A DNA stretch of 64,000 nucleotides from Hyphomicrobiales bacterium (GTDB lineage: Bacteria > Pseudomonadota > Alphaproteobacteria > Rhizobiales > Rhizobiaceae), in contig UBNQ01000027.1 of the NCBI GenBank assembly GCA_900466875.1, positions 1 through 64,000 of the forward strand, written 5' to 3'. How positions within the stretch are numbered: position 1 is the stretch's first letter; each line of letters begins with the position of its first letter. Shown one piece after another: positions 35,316-45,367 of this stretch. A program made the position numbers and the translations under genes. The notes beneath the pieces are model-generated. The model was not told the DNA's origin and did not search any database. It saw nothing but the letters and a program-made list of their open reading frames with translations.

Positions 35316-36160
35316 AGGGCCGTTACGGCCAGCGGGGCAGGGCGTGCGAAATCGTCCTGCGCTGCGATCATGTTGAGTTCGCGACGGCCTGCGGCCAGCG
35401 TCTTTTCGAAGAGCGCGAAAATGCTCGAGGCGGTTTTCGACAGCGCCTGATCGAGCGGTGCGCCGGACAGGATATGGCCGAGGAACAGCGCCGAAGTGCA
35501 ATCGCCCGCGCCGTTCGGTGGCGGATTGAACTGCAGGCGCGGCGTGGTGACGAGGAACTGTTCGCCCGATTTCGACGAGGCCAGCATCTGGATTTCGTCG
35601 TCGCGGGTTCCCTCATGGATCAGCGAGGTCAGAAGCACGGTTTCCGGGCCGACCTCATGGATCATCCGACAGGCCTGGCGCGCATCCTCGAGTGTCAGGA
35701 TCTGGCGGCCGGCGAGATATTCCAGCTCGAACTGGTTCGGCGTGATGATCGAGGCGCGGGCGAGCGCTTTCTGTCGGAAATAGTCGGGAATGCCGGGGCG
35801 GACGAAGAAACCGCGGCCGACATCGCCCATCACCGGATCGCAGAGCCAGCGTGTGCCTTGTGGCAGGCGGTCCAGAACAGACAGGATGATCTCGCCGATC
35901 GCAGGGTCACCGAGATAACCGGTCAGCAGCGCATCCATCTTTTCCAGCGCGCCGAGGCTTTCGAGCCCGTCGAGAATGCTCTTGATATGGGCGGCGGAAA
36001 ACACCTCGCCGGTCCATTTCAGATAACCGGTATGGTTGGAAAACTGCACCGTGTTGATGACGGTGACTTCATGGCCGAGCCGCTGCAGGGGCAGCGTTGC
36101 AGCACGATTTCCGACATAGCCGTAGGCAACATGGGATTGGATGGAGAGGATCTGCTTCAT
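35312..36160 (-). CDS. pdxY: Pyridoxal kinase PdxY
   Basis: A 282-residue ribokinase-fold enzyme that phosphorylates pyridoxal to PLP in the salvage pathway. Visible features: the start QILSIQSHVAYGYVGN, NTVQFSNHTGY, the nucleotide and metal segment CDPVMGD, ITPNQFELEYLAG, and the anion-hole/catalytic loop NGAGDCTSALFLGH with the catalytic Asp. Length is normal for the family. Its last four bases overlap the end of the phytochrome gene tail-to-tail. Confidence 0.95.
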   Translation of the reverse strand: MKQILSIQSHVAYGYVGNRAATLPLQRLGHEVTVINTVQFSNHTGYLKWTGEVFSAAHIKSILDGLESLGALEKMDALLTGYLGDPAIGEIILSVLDRLPQGTRWLCDPVMGDVGRGFFVRPGIPDYFRQKALARASIITPNQFELEYLAGRQILTLEDARQACRMIHEVGPETVLLTSLIHEGTRDDEIQMLASSKSGEQFLVTTPRLQFNPPPNGAGDCTSALFLGHILSGAPLDQALSKTASSIFALFEKTLAAGRRELNMIAAQDDFARPAPLAVTAL

Positions 36161-36241
36161 GGCGGGATGCTTCGTTCAGGTGATCGAGAAACAATCCCTT
36201 CGGTGAAGCACGCCGCGCCTTTCCGCGCAATCCTCTCTCAA

Positions 36242-36338
36242 GCAATTCCAGCAAAGCGGGAACCGGTTTTGCGTCCGCAACTGTGCCGCAACAAAACGAC
36301 GGAGCATTTTCGCATTTCGAAGAAAGCGGAAAGGCTCC
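36242..36338. repeat. Rhizobial-type palindromic intergenic repeats (two units)
   Basis: The first unit (36242-36285, starting GCAATTCCAGCAAA and including GGAACCGGTTTTGCGTCCGC) matches, in reverse complement, the repeat at 58230-58276 over about 44 bp. The second (36301-36338) is a hairpin with 12 of 13 pairs: GGAGCATTTTCGC / GCGGAAAGGCTCC. The second lies 13 bp past the parE stop and is followed on the minus strand by TTTT, so it may also end the parE transcript. I see no gene between pdxY and parE. Confidence 0.7.
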
Positions 36339-36351
36339 GAAGCCGATCGTG

Positions 36352-38436
36352 TCAGATATCGAGATTTTCGGCGAATGCAGCGCGTTCCTGAATGAAGCGG
36401 AAACGCGCGTCGGCCTTGGTGCCCATCAGATTGTCGACAGCTTCGCGGGTGCCTTCGAAATCCACTTCGTCGATATCGACCCGCAGCAGCGTGCGCTTGG
36501 CCGGATCCATGGTGGTTTCCTTGAGCTGCGCGGCCATCATTTCGCCCAGACCTTTGAAGCGCCCGATCTCGACCTTCTTGCCCTTGAAGACGGTTTCCAT
36601 CAGCTCTGTGCGGTGGGCGTCGTCGCGGGCGTAAACCGTCTTGCCGCCCTGGCGGATGACATAAAGCGGCGGTACCGCCAGATAGAGATGGTTGCCGCGG
36701 ATCAGCTCCGGCATTTCCTGATAGAAGAAGGTGATCAGCAGCGAGGCGATATGAGCGCCGTCGACGTCGGCATCGGTCATGATGATGACGCGTTCGTAAC
36801 GCAGGTCTTCTTCGCGGTATTTCGTCCGCGTGCCGCAGCCCAGCGCCTGTACCAGATCGGCGATCTGCTGGTTGGCGGACAGCTTTTCGCGGCTCGCCGA
36901 CCCGACGTTGAGGATTTTTCCGCGCAGCGGCAGGATTGCCTGGTTCATACGGTTGCGGCCCTGCTTCGCAGAGCCACCAGCCGAGTCACCCTCGACGATG
37001 AACAGTTCGGCACCTTCCGCGGTGTTCTGCGAGCAGTCGGCCAGCTTGCCGGGCAAGCGCAGCTTGCGCACGGCGGTCTTGCGGTTGACTTCCTTTTCCT
37101 TGCGGCGGCGAAGGCGCTCTTCGGCACGTTCGATCACCCAGTCGAGCAGCTTTGCCGCTTCGTTGGGATTGCCGGCGAGATAATGGTCGAACGGGTCGCG
37201 CAGCACGTTTTCGACAAGGCGCTGGGCCTCGACTGTGGCGAGCTTGTCCTTGGTCTGGCCGACGAATTCCGGTTCGCGGATGAAGACCGACAGCATGCCG
37301 ACGGCCGAGATCATCACGTCGTCGGTGGTGATCTCCTTGGCGCGCTTGTTCTGCGTCAGTTCGGCGTAGTTCTTCAGGCCCTTGGTCAGCGCGATGCGCA
37401 GACCCGCCTCGTGCGTGCCGCCTTCCTGGGTCGGAATGGTGTTGCAGTAGGAATGCAGCTGCGGATCGCCGCCATACCAGGTGATCGCCCATTCCATGGC
37501 ACCGTGGCCGCCGGTCTTTTCCGTGCGCCCGGCGAAAATTTCGCGGGTGACGGTAAAATCCTTGCCGAGCGTCGCGGCCAGATAGTCCTTCAGGCCGCCG
37601 GGGAAATGGAAGACCGCCTTTTCGGGGATGTCGCCGCCTTCCGGCACGACGCCCGGATCACAGCTCCAGCGGATCTCGACGCCGCCGAAGAGATAGGCCT
37701 TGGAGCGCGCCATGCGAAAGATGCGGCCGCCATCGAATTTGGCGCGATCGCCAAAGATCTGCGGATCGGGATGGAAACGCACGCGGGTGCCGCGACGGTT
37801 GTGGACGTCGCCGAGTTCCTGCAGGCCGCCCTGCGGCACGCCGCGGGAAAAGGTCTGGCGATAGAGTTTACGATTGCGCGCGACTTCGACTTCGAGAACG
37901 TCCGACAGCGCGTTGACGACCGAGACGCCGACGCCGTGAAGACCGCCTGAGGTCTCATAGGCATCGCCATCGAACTTGCCGCCGGCATGCAGCTTGGTCA
38001 TGATGACTTCGAGCGTCGACTTGCCGGGAACCTGCGGATGGTTTTCCACCGGAATGCCGCGGCCGTTGTCGGAAACGGTCAGAAAGCCTTCGGCGTCGAG
38101 ATGGACTTCGATGAAATTAGCGTGTCCGGCGACCGCTTCGTCCATCGAGTTGTCGATGACTTCGGCAAACAGATGGTGCAGCGCCTTTTCGTCGGTGCCG
38201 CCGATATACATGCCGGGGCGCATGCGCACCGGTTCCAGACCTTCGAGGACACGGATCGATGAGGCGCCGTAGTTGTCGTCGCCGGTCTTGATCGGGGCAG
38301 GACGCCGCGCTGCCGGTTCGGCAGTAACGGCAGGCACAGGCTCGGTAGCAACCGACTTCGCGCCTGCAGCCTTTGCATCGAGCGGCTGGGCATTGGCCGA
38401 GGAATCACCGAAAAGATCGTTGCTGTTATCGTCCAT
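36352..38436 (-). CDS. parE: DNA topoisomerase IV subunit B
   Basis: A 694-residue type IIA subunit. The GHKL ATPase shows NSMDEAVAG, DNGRGIPVE and GGLHGVGVSVVNALS; the transducer follows; the TOPRIM domain shows VEGDSAGGSAKQGR and MTDADVDGAHI. The signature AILPLRGKILNVGSASREKL with NQQIADLVQALGCGTR and the roughly 690-residue length indicate ParE and not GyrB, which is about 110 residues longer in rhizobia. It decatenates daughter chromosomes with ParC. The Pro/Ala-rich N-terminal 45 residues vary among relatives. The start is uncertain: ATG 38436 (MDDNSNDLFG) is preferred; the frame is open to 38646. Confidence 0.93.
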   Translation of the reverse strand: MDDNSNDLFGDSSANAQPLDAKAAGAKSVATEPVPAVTAEPAARRPAPIKTGDDNYGASSIRVLEGLEPVRMRPGMYIGGTDEKALHHLFAEVIDNSMDEAVAGHANFIEVHLDAEGFLTVSDNGRGIPVENHPQVPGKSTLEVIMTKLHAGGKFDGDAYETSGGLHGVGVSVVNALSDVLEVEVARNRKLYRQTFSRGVPQGGLQELGDVHNRRGTRVRFHPDPQIFGDRAKFDGGRIFRMARSKAYLFGGVEIRWSCDPGVVPEGGDIPEKAVFHFPGGLKDYLAATLGKDFTVTREIFAGRTEKTGGHGAMEWAITWYGGDPQLHSYCNTIPTQEGGTHEAGLRIALTKGLKNYAELTQNKRAKEITTDDVMISAVGMLSVFIREPEFVGQTKDKLATVEAQRLVENVLRDPFDHYLAGNPNEAAKLLDWVIERAEERLRRRKEKEVNRKTAVRKLRLPGKLADCSQNTAEGAELFIVEGDSAGGSAKQGRNRMNQAILPLRGKILNVGSASREKLSANQQIADLVQALGCGTRTKYREEDLRYERVIIMTDADVDGAHIASLLITFFYQEMPELIRGNHLYLAVPPLYVIRQGGKTVYARDDAHRTELMETVFKGKKVEIGRFKGLGEMMAAQLKETTMDPAKRTLLRVDIDEVDFEGTREAVDNLMGTKADARFRFIQERAAFAENLDI

Positions 38437-38619
38437 CTGGTCTTTCACTGCTACCTGTCGAGGTGCCGAGGAGGAAGCCATACCCATCTCATGTCGTTTC
38501 GAATCACTTGCGATTTTGCCAAAATTTCGGCTTTTTCGCGATGCCGCATGTGCGGCTTTTATTGCCAGCAATGCTAGCTCGGCCCCGCGATGGCAAGCTT
38601 CCAAGGTGCAAGGACCTAA

Positions 38620-39519
38620 ATGAAATCCCGCATGTCCACAATTCATTTCGTTTTCGGCACGCTTCTTGCTGTCTGGATATCATCGGCCGGTGACTTTGCG
38701 ATGGCGCAGGATGGGCCGGTCCCGCCGTTCAAGGATAACCTCTTTTCCAGCCATAAGGTGCTGAAGAGCGAGGATGGCGGCGCCTATGAGGTCATGGACT
38801 ATAACGAGCTGCGCGACATCAACGAGCGGGACCAGGAGCCGGAGCGCCGGGTGAGGAGCGCCTATGTCGACACTTCCGTTCGCCGCCTGCAGGAAAACGA
38901 GACGCTGGCGCTCGACGGTCGCACTGTGGACGTCACGCGGGTCGGACCGCCATCGGGGGAGCGTTTTGCGGTCATCTTCATCCACGGGCGTGGCGGCGAT
39001 CGCCGTCTCGGCGTCAACGACTATTCGTTCGGCGGCAATTTCAACCGGCTGAAGAACCTCGTCGGCCTCAATGGCGGAACCTACTATTCGGTCAGCGTCC
39101 GATCCTTCGACGACAAGGGGGCGGCGGATGTCGGGGCATTGGTGCGCCATGCCTACGAGCAGTCATCCGGCCGGCCGGTCATCCTTGCCTGCGCCTCGAT
39201 GGGCGGGATCATCTGCCAGAACATCGTGCGCGACAAGGAAGCAGTTCGTTATCTCGGCGGCATGGTCCTGCTCGGCGGCCCGCCGGATCCGGGTCTCGTC
39301 AACACGCCGTTCGCAAAACTCAAGCTGCCGCTCTATTTCGGCCATGGCAGTGCCGACAGCGTCTACAAGGCGGAAGATCAGGAGACGATTTTCCGCGGAT
39401 TGCGGGCATCAAGCTATCCGGCACGTTTCGCCCTTTTCCAGACCGGCGGGCACGGCACGCCGATCCGGATGGTCGACTGGCGCAAGGTGCTCAATTTTGT
39501 TCTGGCTGCCCGCAGATAG
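38620..39519 (+). CDS. Secreted or membrane-anchored alpha/beta hydrolase
   Basis: A 299-residue protein with an N-terminal signal-type helix (STIHFVFGTLLAVWISSAG). The alpha/beta hydrolase triad is visible: Ser in LACASMGGIICQN, Asp in HGSADSVYKAEDQ and His in QTGGHGTPIRMVDW; the oxyanion turn is FIHGRGGDRRLG. An extended N-terminal segment of about 85 residues precedes the catalytic core. Likely a periplasmic esterase or lipase; the substrate is unknown. It is divergent from parE, with 183 bp between the starts. Confidence 0.8.
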   Translation: MKSRMSTIHFVFGTLLAVWISSAGDFAMAQDGPVPPFKDNLFSSHKVLKSEDGGAYEVMDYNELRDINERDQEPERRVRSAYVDTSVRRLQENETLALDGRTVDVTRVGPPSGERFAVIFIHGRGGDRRLGVNDYSFGGNFNRLKNLVGLNGGTYYSVSVRSFDDKGAADVGALVRHAYEQSSGRPVILACASMGGIICQNIVRDKEAVRYLGGMVLLGGPPDPGLVNTPFAKLKLPLYFGHGSADSVYKAEDQETIFRGLRASSYPARFALFQTGGHGTPIRMVDWRKVLNFVLAARR

Positions 39520-39528
39520 GGGAACGGG

Positions 39529-39560
39529 CGGTTAAATCGATCCGCATCGTCGATTAACCG
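39529..39560. promoter_or_regulatory. Inverted repeat downstream of the alpha/beta hydrolase
   Basis: Arms CGGTTAAATCGA (39529-39540) and TCGATTAACCG (39550-39560) pair over 11 bp with one bulged A. The GGTTAA/TTAACC ends echo the dyad at 29488-29518. It may be a hairpin terminator without a T-run or a binding site upstream of tpiA. The remaining gap to tpiA (39561-39754) shows no gene. Confidence 0.4.
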
Positions 39561-39754
39561 ATTGAATCTCGAAAGTGCCTGGCGATTTTTATCTTTTGTC
39601 GCAGCCGGAGGGGGGCCGAACGTGAAGCAAGCGCTTGAATGGAGTTTGTTTTTCGGCGTACGAAAGACGCCGATGTGTCCGGGTGGCCGGATTGTTCATG
39701 CGGTGATGGCGATCTCGCGTTGAGGTCGTTGAAAAATAGAGGAGTAAACCGCCT

Positions 39755-40534
39755 ATGACCCCAGACGTTCGCCCGCTCGTGGCTGGAAACTGGAAGATGA
39801 ATGGCACGCGTGATGCGCTGGGCGAGATCAAGGCGATGGCCGAGGGTGTCGTTGGTCCCTTGTCGGATCGTGTCGAGGCACTGATCTGCCCGCCGGCCAC
39901 GCTTCTTTACGTCGCGACGGCTCTGTGCACCGACAGTCCGCTGATGATCGGCGCTCAGGATTGCCACCAGAAGGTCTCGGGCGCGCATACGGGCGACATT
40001 TCTGCGGACATGATCGCCGATTGCTTCGGCACCCATGTCATTCTCGGCCATTCGGAACGCCGCACGGATCACGCCGAAACCGATCACCTTGTTCGCGAAA
40101 AGGCTTCCGCCGCCTATCAGGCAGACCTGACCGCGATCATCTGCATCGGCGAGACTGCAGGCGAGCGCGACAGCTATCAGACGCTGGACGTGCTGAAGCG
40201 GCAGCTCGACGGTTCCATTCCCGATGCTGCAACGGCCGAAAACACCGTCATCGCCTATGAGCCTGTCTGGGCGATCGGATCGGGCCTAACGCCGACGAAC
40301 GAGGATATTGCCGTTGCGCATGAATTCATGCGGTCCGAACTGGTGAAGCGCTTCGGCGACGAAGGCAAAAAGATGCGCATCCTCTATGGCGGTTCGGTCA
40401 AGCCGGGCAATGCCGAGGTGCTGATGGGCATCGCCAATGTCGATGGTGCATTGATCGGTGGAGCGAGCTTGAAAGCGGCCGACTTCCTCGCCATCTATGG
40501 GGTCTATGAGGGGCTGATCGCGGAAACCTTGTAA
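39755..40534 (+). CDS. tpiA: Triose-phosphate isomerase
   Basis: A 259-residue TIM-barrel enzyme interconverting dihydroxyacetone phosphate and glyceraldehyde 3-phosphate in glycolysis and gluconeogenesis. Catalytic residues are visible: Lys in AGNWKMNG, His in ILGHSERR and Glu in [11 protein letters not shown]; phosphate-binding segments are [10 protein letters not shown] and LIGGASL. GAGGAG precedes the ATG. secG follows 83 bp downstream and pyrG after that, an order frequent in alphaproteobacteria. Confidence 0.97.
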   Translation: MTPDVRPLVAGNWKMNGTRDALGEIKAMAEGVVGPLSDRVEALICPPATLLYVATALCTDSPLMIGAQDCHQKVSGAHTGDISADMIADCFGTHVILGHSERRTDHAETDHLVREKASAAYQADLTAIICIGETAGERDSYQTLDVLKRQLDGSIPDAATAENTVIAYEPVWAIGSGLTPTNEDIAVAHEFMRSELVKRFGDEGKKMRILYGGSVKPGNAEVLMGIANVDGALIGGASLKAADFLAIYGVYEGLIAETL

Positions 40535-40617
40535 TCAAGGCTTGGAAAGCGCGATAGGCTCATGTAAAGAGCCGCAAAACTCTTGATTGTTGCCCGCGTA
40601 GGGCAGGGACCCGATAC

Positions 40618-41073
40618 ATGCAGACCGTTTTGATCGTCATCCATCTCATGATCGTGCTTGCGCTCGTCGGCGTAGTGCTCATCCAGCGCTCCGAAGGCGG
40701 CGGGCTCGGCATCGGCGGTGGCTCCGGCTTCATGTCGGCGCGCGGCACGGCCAATGCGCTGACCCGCACGACGGCGATCCTGGCGGCACTATTCTTCGTC
40801 ACGTCGCTGGCGCTCGGCATTCTTGCCCGTTACGATTCGCAGCCGACCGATATCCTGAACCGTATCCCGCAGAGCCAGCAGGGCACGGGCAACGGCATTC
40901 TCGACCAGCTCGGCCCGGCACCCGTTGCACCGCCGGCACAGGCACCTGCAGGCAATGGCGTTCCGTCGGAAACCGGCGCAGGCGCTCCTTCTGCTCCGGC
41001 AGCGGGTCAGGCACCTGCCGCTCCGGCTCCGGCAGCACCCGCTGCGCCGAACAGCGTTCCGACCGGCCAGTAA
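40618..41073 (+). CDS. secG: Preprotein translocase subunit SecG
   Basis: A 151-residue protein with the two SecG membrane helices (QTVLIVIHLMIVLALVGVVL and TTAILAALFFVTSLALGIL) separated by the glycine-rich loop RSEGGGLGIGGGSGFMS. It assists SecYEG in protein export. The C-terminal 60 residues are a Pro/Ala/Gly-rich tail, which is usual for rhizobial SecG. AGGGA precedes the ATG. A terminator follows. Confidence 0.95.
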   Translation: MQTVLIVIHLMIVLALVGVVLIQRSEGGGLGIGGGSGFMSARGTANALTRTTAILAALFFVTSLALGILARYDSQPTDILNRIPQSQQGTGNGILDQLGPAPVAPPAQAPAGNGVPSETGAGAPSAPAAGQAPAAPAPAAPAAPNSVPTGQ

Positions 41074-41096
41074 GGCTCCGGTCAAGATTTTCATCT

Positions 41097-41129
41097 CCGG
41101 CAGGCCAAAAGCCTGCCGGTTTTATTTTG
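41097..41129 (+). terminator. Rho-independent terminator of secG
   Basis: A perfect 9-bp stem CCGGCAGGC / GCCTGCCGG with a CAAAA loop, followed by TTTTATTTT. It lies 23 bp after the secG stop and separates secG from pyrG. Confidence 0.9.
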
Positions 41130-41197
41130 TGAAGATTCCACAGCCGTTTTAGCGTTTGGCAAAATTAGGGCTGGCGGAATCGTGTGTGAAAAGGTAA

Positions 41198-42838
<1,641 letters not shown>

Positions 42839-42850
42839 TCAGATCAAAAA

Positions 42851-42878
42851 AGACCCGGTTTCGACCGGGTCTTTTTTT
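42851..42878. terminator. Bidirectional terminator between pyrG and the PanE-like gene
   Basis: The 9-bp stem AGACCCGGT / ACCGGGTCT has a UUCG loop in the pyrG direction and T-runs on both strands (TTTTTTT on plus, TTTTTT on minus). The stop codon of the convergent gene sits within its T-run at 42877-42879. Confidence 0.92.
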
Positions 42879-43791
42879 ATGGAGTGTCTGTCCCGGCGGC
42901 ATTCGCATCACTGACCGCCGTCAGCAGCGTCAGCATCGCGCCATTCAACGGCGTTGGAAGGCCGTGTCGCCTGGCAGCCGCAACCACGGCTCCGTTTAGC
43001 GCCTCGATTTCCAGCGGACGTCCGGCGAGGCAGTCGAAATACATTGAGGTGCCGGCTTCGGCGGGATAGCCCAGAAATGTCTCCAGGATCGCCTCCGCCT
43101 CGTTGTCGCGCAGTTGTGCTCCCTCGGCGCGACCGACGGCGACAGCTTCGCGTAGAATGCCGAGAGACAGGTCCTGTATGTCAGCCCGCTGGAAGACGCC
43201 GAGCCTTTGGCGCGTCAGGGCGGTGATCGGGTTGGCGATGACGTTGACCAGCAGCTTGCGCCATTGATAGGTGAGGAATTCCGCGCTTATGCCGACATCG
43301 ATCGGCGTGCCTTCGAAGAGGCCGGCGAATGCATCGGATTGCGGCCCTGTCGGGACCAGAAGGTCGTGGCCGCTTATATGGCGGAGCCGGACGTGGTCCG
43401 GGGCAAGACGTTCGCCGTTGTAATAGACGATTGCCGGAAGAACGGTGGCGCCCTTTGCGTGAGGCCCGACGCGTTGCTCGTGGGAAATGCCGTTCTGCAG
43501 CACGGCGACGGTCGTCTTCGGGGTGCAGAGCTTATCCAGCCAAGGTGCGGCGGAGGCGACATCCTGCGCCTTGGTTGAGAGGATCACCCAGTCCACCGGT
43601 TCGGCAAGGCTCGGGTCCGTCAACGTCTTCAGTGGTATCCGGCTAGTGTCGTCGTGATGGTCGAAGGTGAGTGTGTCGATCTGCCTGCGGGCGCAGACAG
43701 TCACGTCATTCTCCGGTGACAGGCTGAGGCAGGCAGCTGCCACCCCGCCGATCCCGCCCAGTCCGACGACTGCAATTTTTCGTCTCGTCAT
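42877..43791 (-). CDS. 2-dehydropantoate 2-reductase-like protein (ApbA/PanE family)
   Basis: A 304-residue NADP-dependent reductase. The Rossmann start IAVVGLGGIGGVAAACLSL is followed by VDWVILSTKAQDV, the ketopantoate-type VLQNGISHEQRVG and the C-terminal helical domain with KLLVNVIANPITALT and RPLEIEALNGAVV. PanE makes pantoate for coenzyme A; many paralogues act on other 2-oxoacids. The Lys in YQWRKLLVNVI and Asn in VNVIANPIT fit catalytic positions. The gene is alone, so the substrate is not certain. Confidence 0.85.
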   Translation of the reverse strand: MTRRKIAVVGLGGIGGVAAACLSLSPENDVTVCARRQIDTLTFDHHDDTSRIPLKTLTDPSLAEPVDWVILSTKAQDVASAAPWLDKLCTPKTTVAVLQNGISHEQRVGPHAKGATVLPAIVYYNGERLAPDHVRLRHISGHDLLVPTGPQSDAFAGLFEGTPIDVGISAEFLTYQWRKLLVNVIANPITALTRQRLGVFQRADIQDLSLGILREAVAVGRAEGAQLRDNEAEAILETFLGYPAEAGTSMYFDCLAGRPLEIEALNGAVVAAARRHGLPTPLNGAMLTLLTAVSDANAAGTDTP

Positions 43792-43874
43792 GGCCGCTCC
43801 TCCGTTACCCGGAGATGCAGATTAGTCGTTGCGGATGGACGTGAAAACGCCAATCGCTGCCGCTTCGGTACGCT

Positions 43875-45311
43875 TCAGCTTTTCAGGCCCTTATAGGCTT
43901 CCAGTGCCCGGTCACGCGCCAAGCCATGATTGACGATAGGCCTCGGATAGGTTTTGCCGATTTCCACGCCGGCATCGGCCAGAACATGGTCGGGCGCATC
44001 GAAGGGCTTGTGGATATATTTCCTCGGCAGGTCCTTCAGTTCCGGCAGGAAGTGGCGAACATAATCGCCGTCGGGATCGAATTTTTCGCCCTGCAGGATC
44101 GGGTTGAAGATGCGGAAGAAGGGCGAGGCATCGGCGCCGGAGCCTGCCACCCATTGCCAGTTGGCGGTGTTGCTGGCCGGATCGGCATCGAGCAGCGTAT
44201 CGCGGAACCATTCCTCGCCGCGCCGCCAGTCGATCAGCAGGTCCTTGATCAGGAAGGATGCCGTGATCATCCGCACGCGATTGTGCATGTAACCGGTCTG
44301 CCAGAGTTCCCGCATGCCGGCATCGACGATCGGATAGCCGGTCAGCCCCTTTGTCCAGGCGCTGAAATCGGCGGTGTCGAATTCCCATTCGAAAGCGTCG
44401 AATTTTTCGTCCCAGTTTTTGGTGCGCAGGTCAGGAAATTCGACCAGCAGATTGTAGCAGAAGTCGCGCCAGGCCAGTTCCTTGCGGTAATGGACCAGAT
44501 CGTCGCGATGCTTCTGGGCCAGCCCGTTGGTAGCGTGCCAGATGCGGGCGGGAGAGATTTCGCCGAGCGCCAGATGCGGAGAAAGTCTTGAGGTCGCCTC
44601 GATCGCGGGAAAATCGCGGCCGCGCTTGTAATCATGCAGGTCGGCGTCGATCAGATCCTCCAGCCTGTCCTGCGCGCCGGCCTCGCCGGGTGTCCAATGG
44701 TCGGAAAAGCCTTTCGCCCAGTTGGGCCTGGTCGGCAGCAGGTTCCAGCTGTCGAGCGCCTCTGAACGGGGATGGCTTGCGGGCGACGGGATGTTGTTCG
44801 GCGCGTCGATCGGTTCATGCGGCTCGTGCAGCTTCTGCATGGCGTTCCAGAACGGCGTATAGACCTTGAAGGCATTGCCGGAGCCGGTGCGGATCGATTT
44901 TGGATCGTGCAGCAATTGGCCGTGGAAGGCGCGGATGGCGATGCCTGCATCCTTGAGCGCGATGGCGATGTCGCGGTCGACCGATGTGCGTTCATAGGCA
45001 CGGTTGACATAAACCGTTTTCGCGCCTGTCTTACGGGCGACATCGGTGAGGATTTCATCGGCCTTGCCGGTGGCGAGCGTCAGGTCGCTGCCCAGTGACT
45101 TCAGCCTGTCTTTGAGCGCTGCCAGCGAATGATGCAGCCACCAGGCCTGTGCGGCGCCAAGCGGGCCGATGTCGGGCTGTTCCGGTTCGCGGATATAGAC
45201 GGCAATGACCGGACCACCGGTTTCGATCGCGGCATGGAGGGCTGCGTTGTCGTCGAGGCGCAGATCCTTGCGGAACCAGAGGATGGCGGGGTCGGGGCTA
45301 TGGTCTGGCAC
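43875..45311 (-). CDS. phrB: Deoxyribodipyrimidine photo-lyase (class I)
   Basis: A 478-residue cryptochrome/photolyase protein repairing cyclobutane pyrimidine dimers with blue light. N-terminal antenna domain: AILWFRKDLRLDDNAAL. C-terminal FAD domain: RLSPHLALGEISPARIWHA, ELAWRDFCYNLL, GYPIVDAGMRELWQTGYMHN, and NTANWQWVAGSGADASPFF with the dimer-binding Trp. I chose GTG 45311 because GGAG lies six bases upstream and the longer frame (to 45401) would overlap moeA. It ends a minus-strand run from ppiD to moeA. Confidence 0.93.
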   Translation of the reverse strand: MPDHSPDPAILWFRKDLRLDDNAALHAAIETGGPVIAVYIREPEQPDIGPLGAAQAWWLHHSLAALKDRLKSLGSDLTLATGKADEILTDVARKTGAKTVYVNRAYERTSVDRDIAIALKDAGIAIRAFHGQLLHDPKSIRTGSGNAFKVYTPFWNAMQKLHEPHEPIDAPNNIPSPASHPRSEALDSWNLLPTRPNWAKGFSDHWTPGEAGAQDRLEDLIDADLHDYKRGRDFPAIEATSRLSPHLALGEISPARIWHATNGLAQKHRDDLVHYRKELAWRDFCYNLLVEFPDLRTKNWDEKFDAFEWEFDTADFSAWTKGLTGYPIVDAGMRELWQTGYMHNRVRMITASFLIKDLLIDWRRGEEWFRDTLLDADPASNTANWQWVAGSGADASPFFRIFNPILQGEKFDPDGDYVRHFLPELKDLPRKYIHKPFDAPDHVLADAGVEIGKTYPRPIVNHGLARDRALEAYKGLKS

Positions 45312-45367
45312 GGTCCACTCCGTTTGGGCATTGATGCCCAAGCTTACGGATTTTTCGCCTGACCGGA

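Noticed and set aside
36283..37950. 555-codon open frame antisense to parE
   Set aside because: Mirror of the parE coding frame; no recognised domain and no ribosome-binding site.
39554..40087. 177-codon minus frame over the tpiA start
   Set aside because: Overlaps the first 330 bases of tpiA antisense; no ribosome-binding site.
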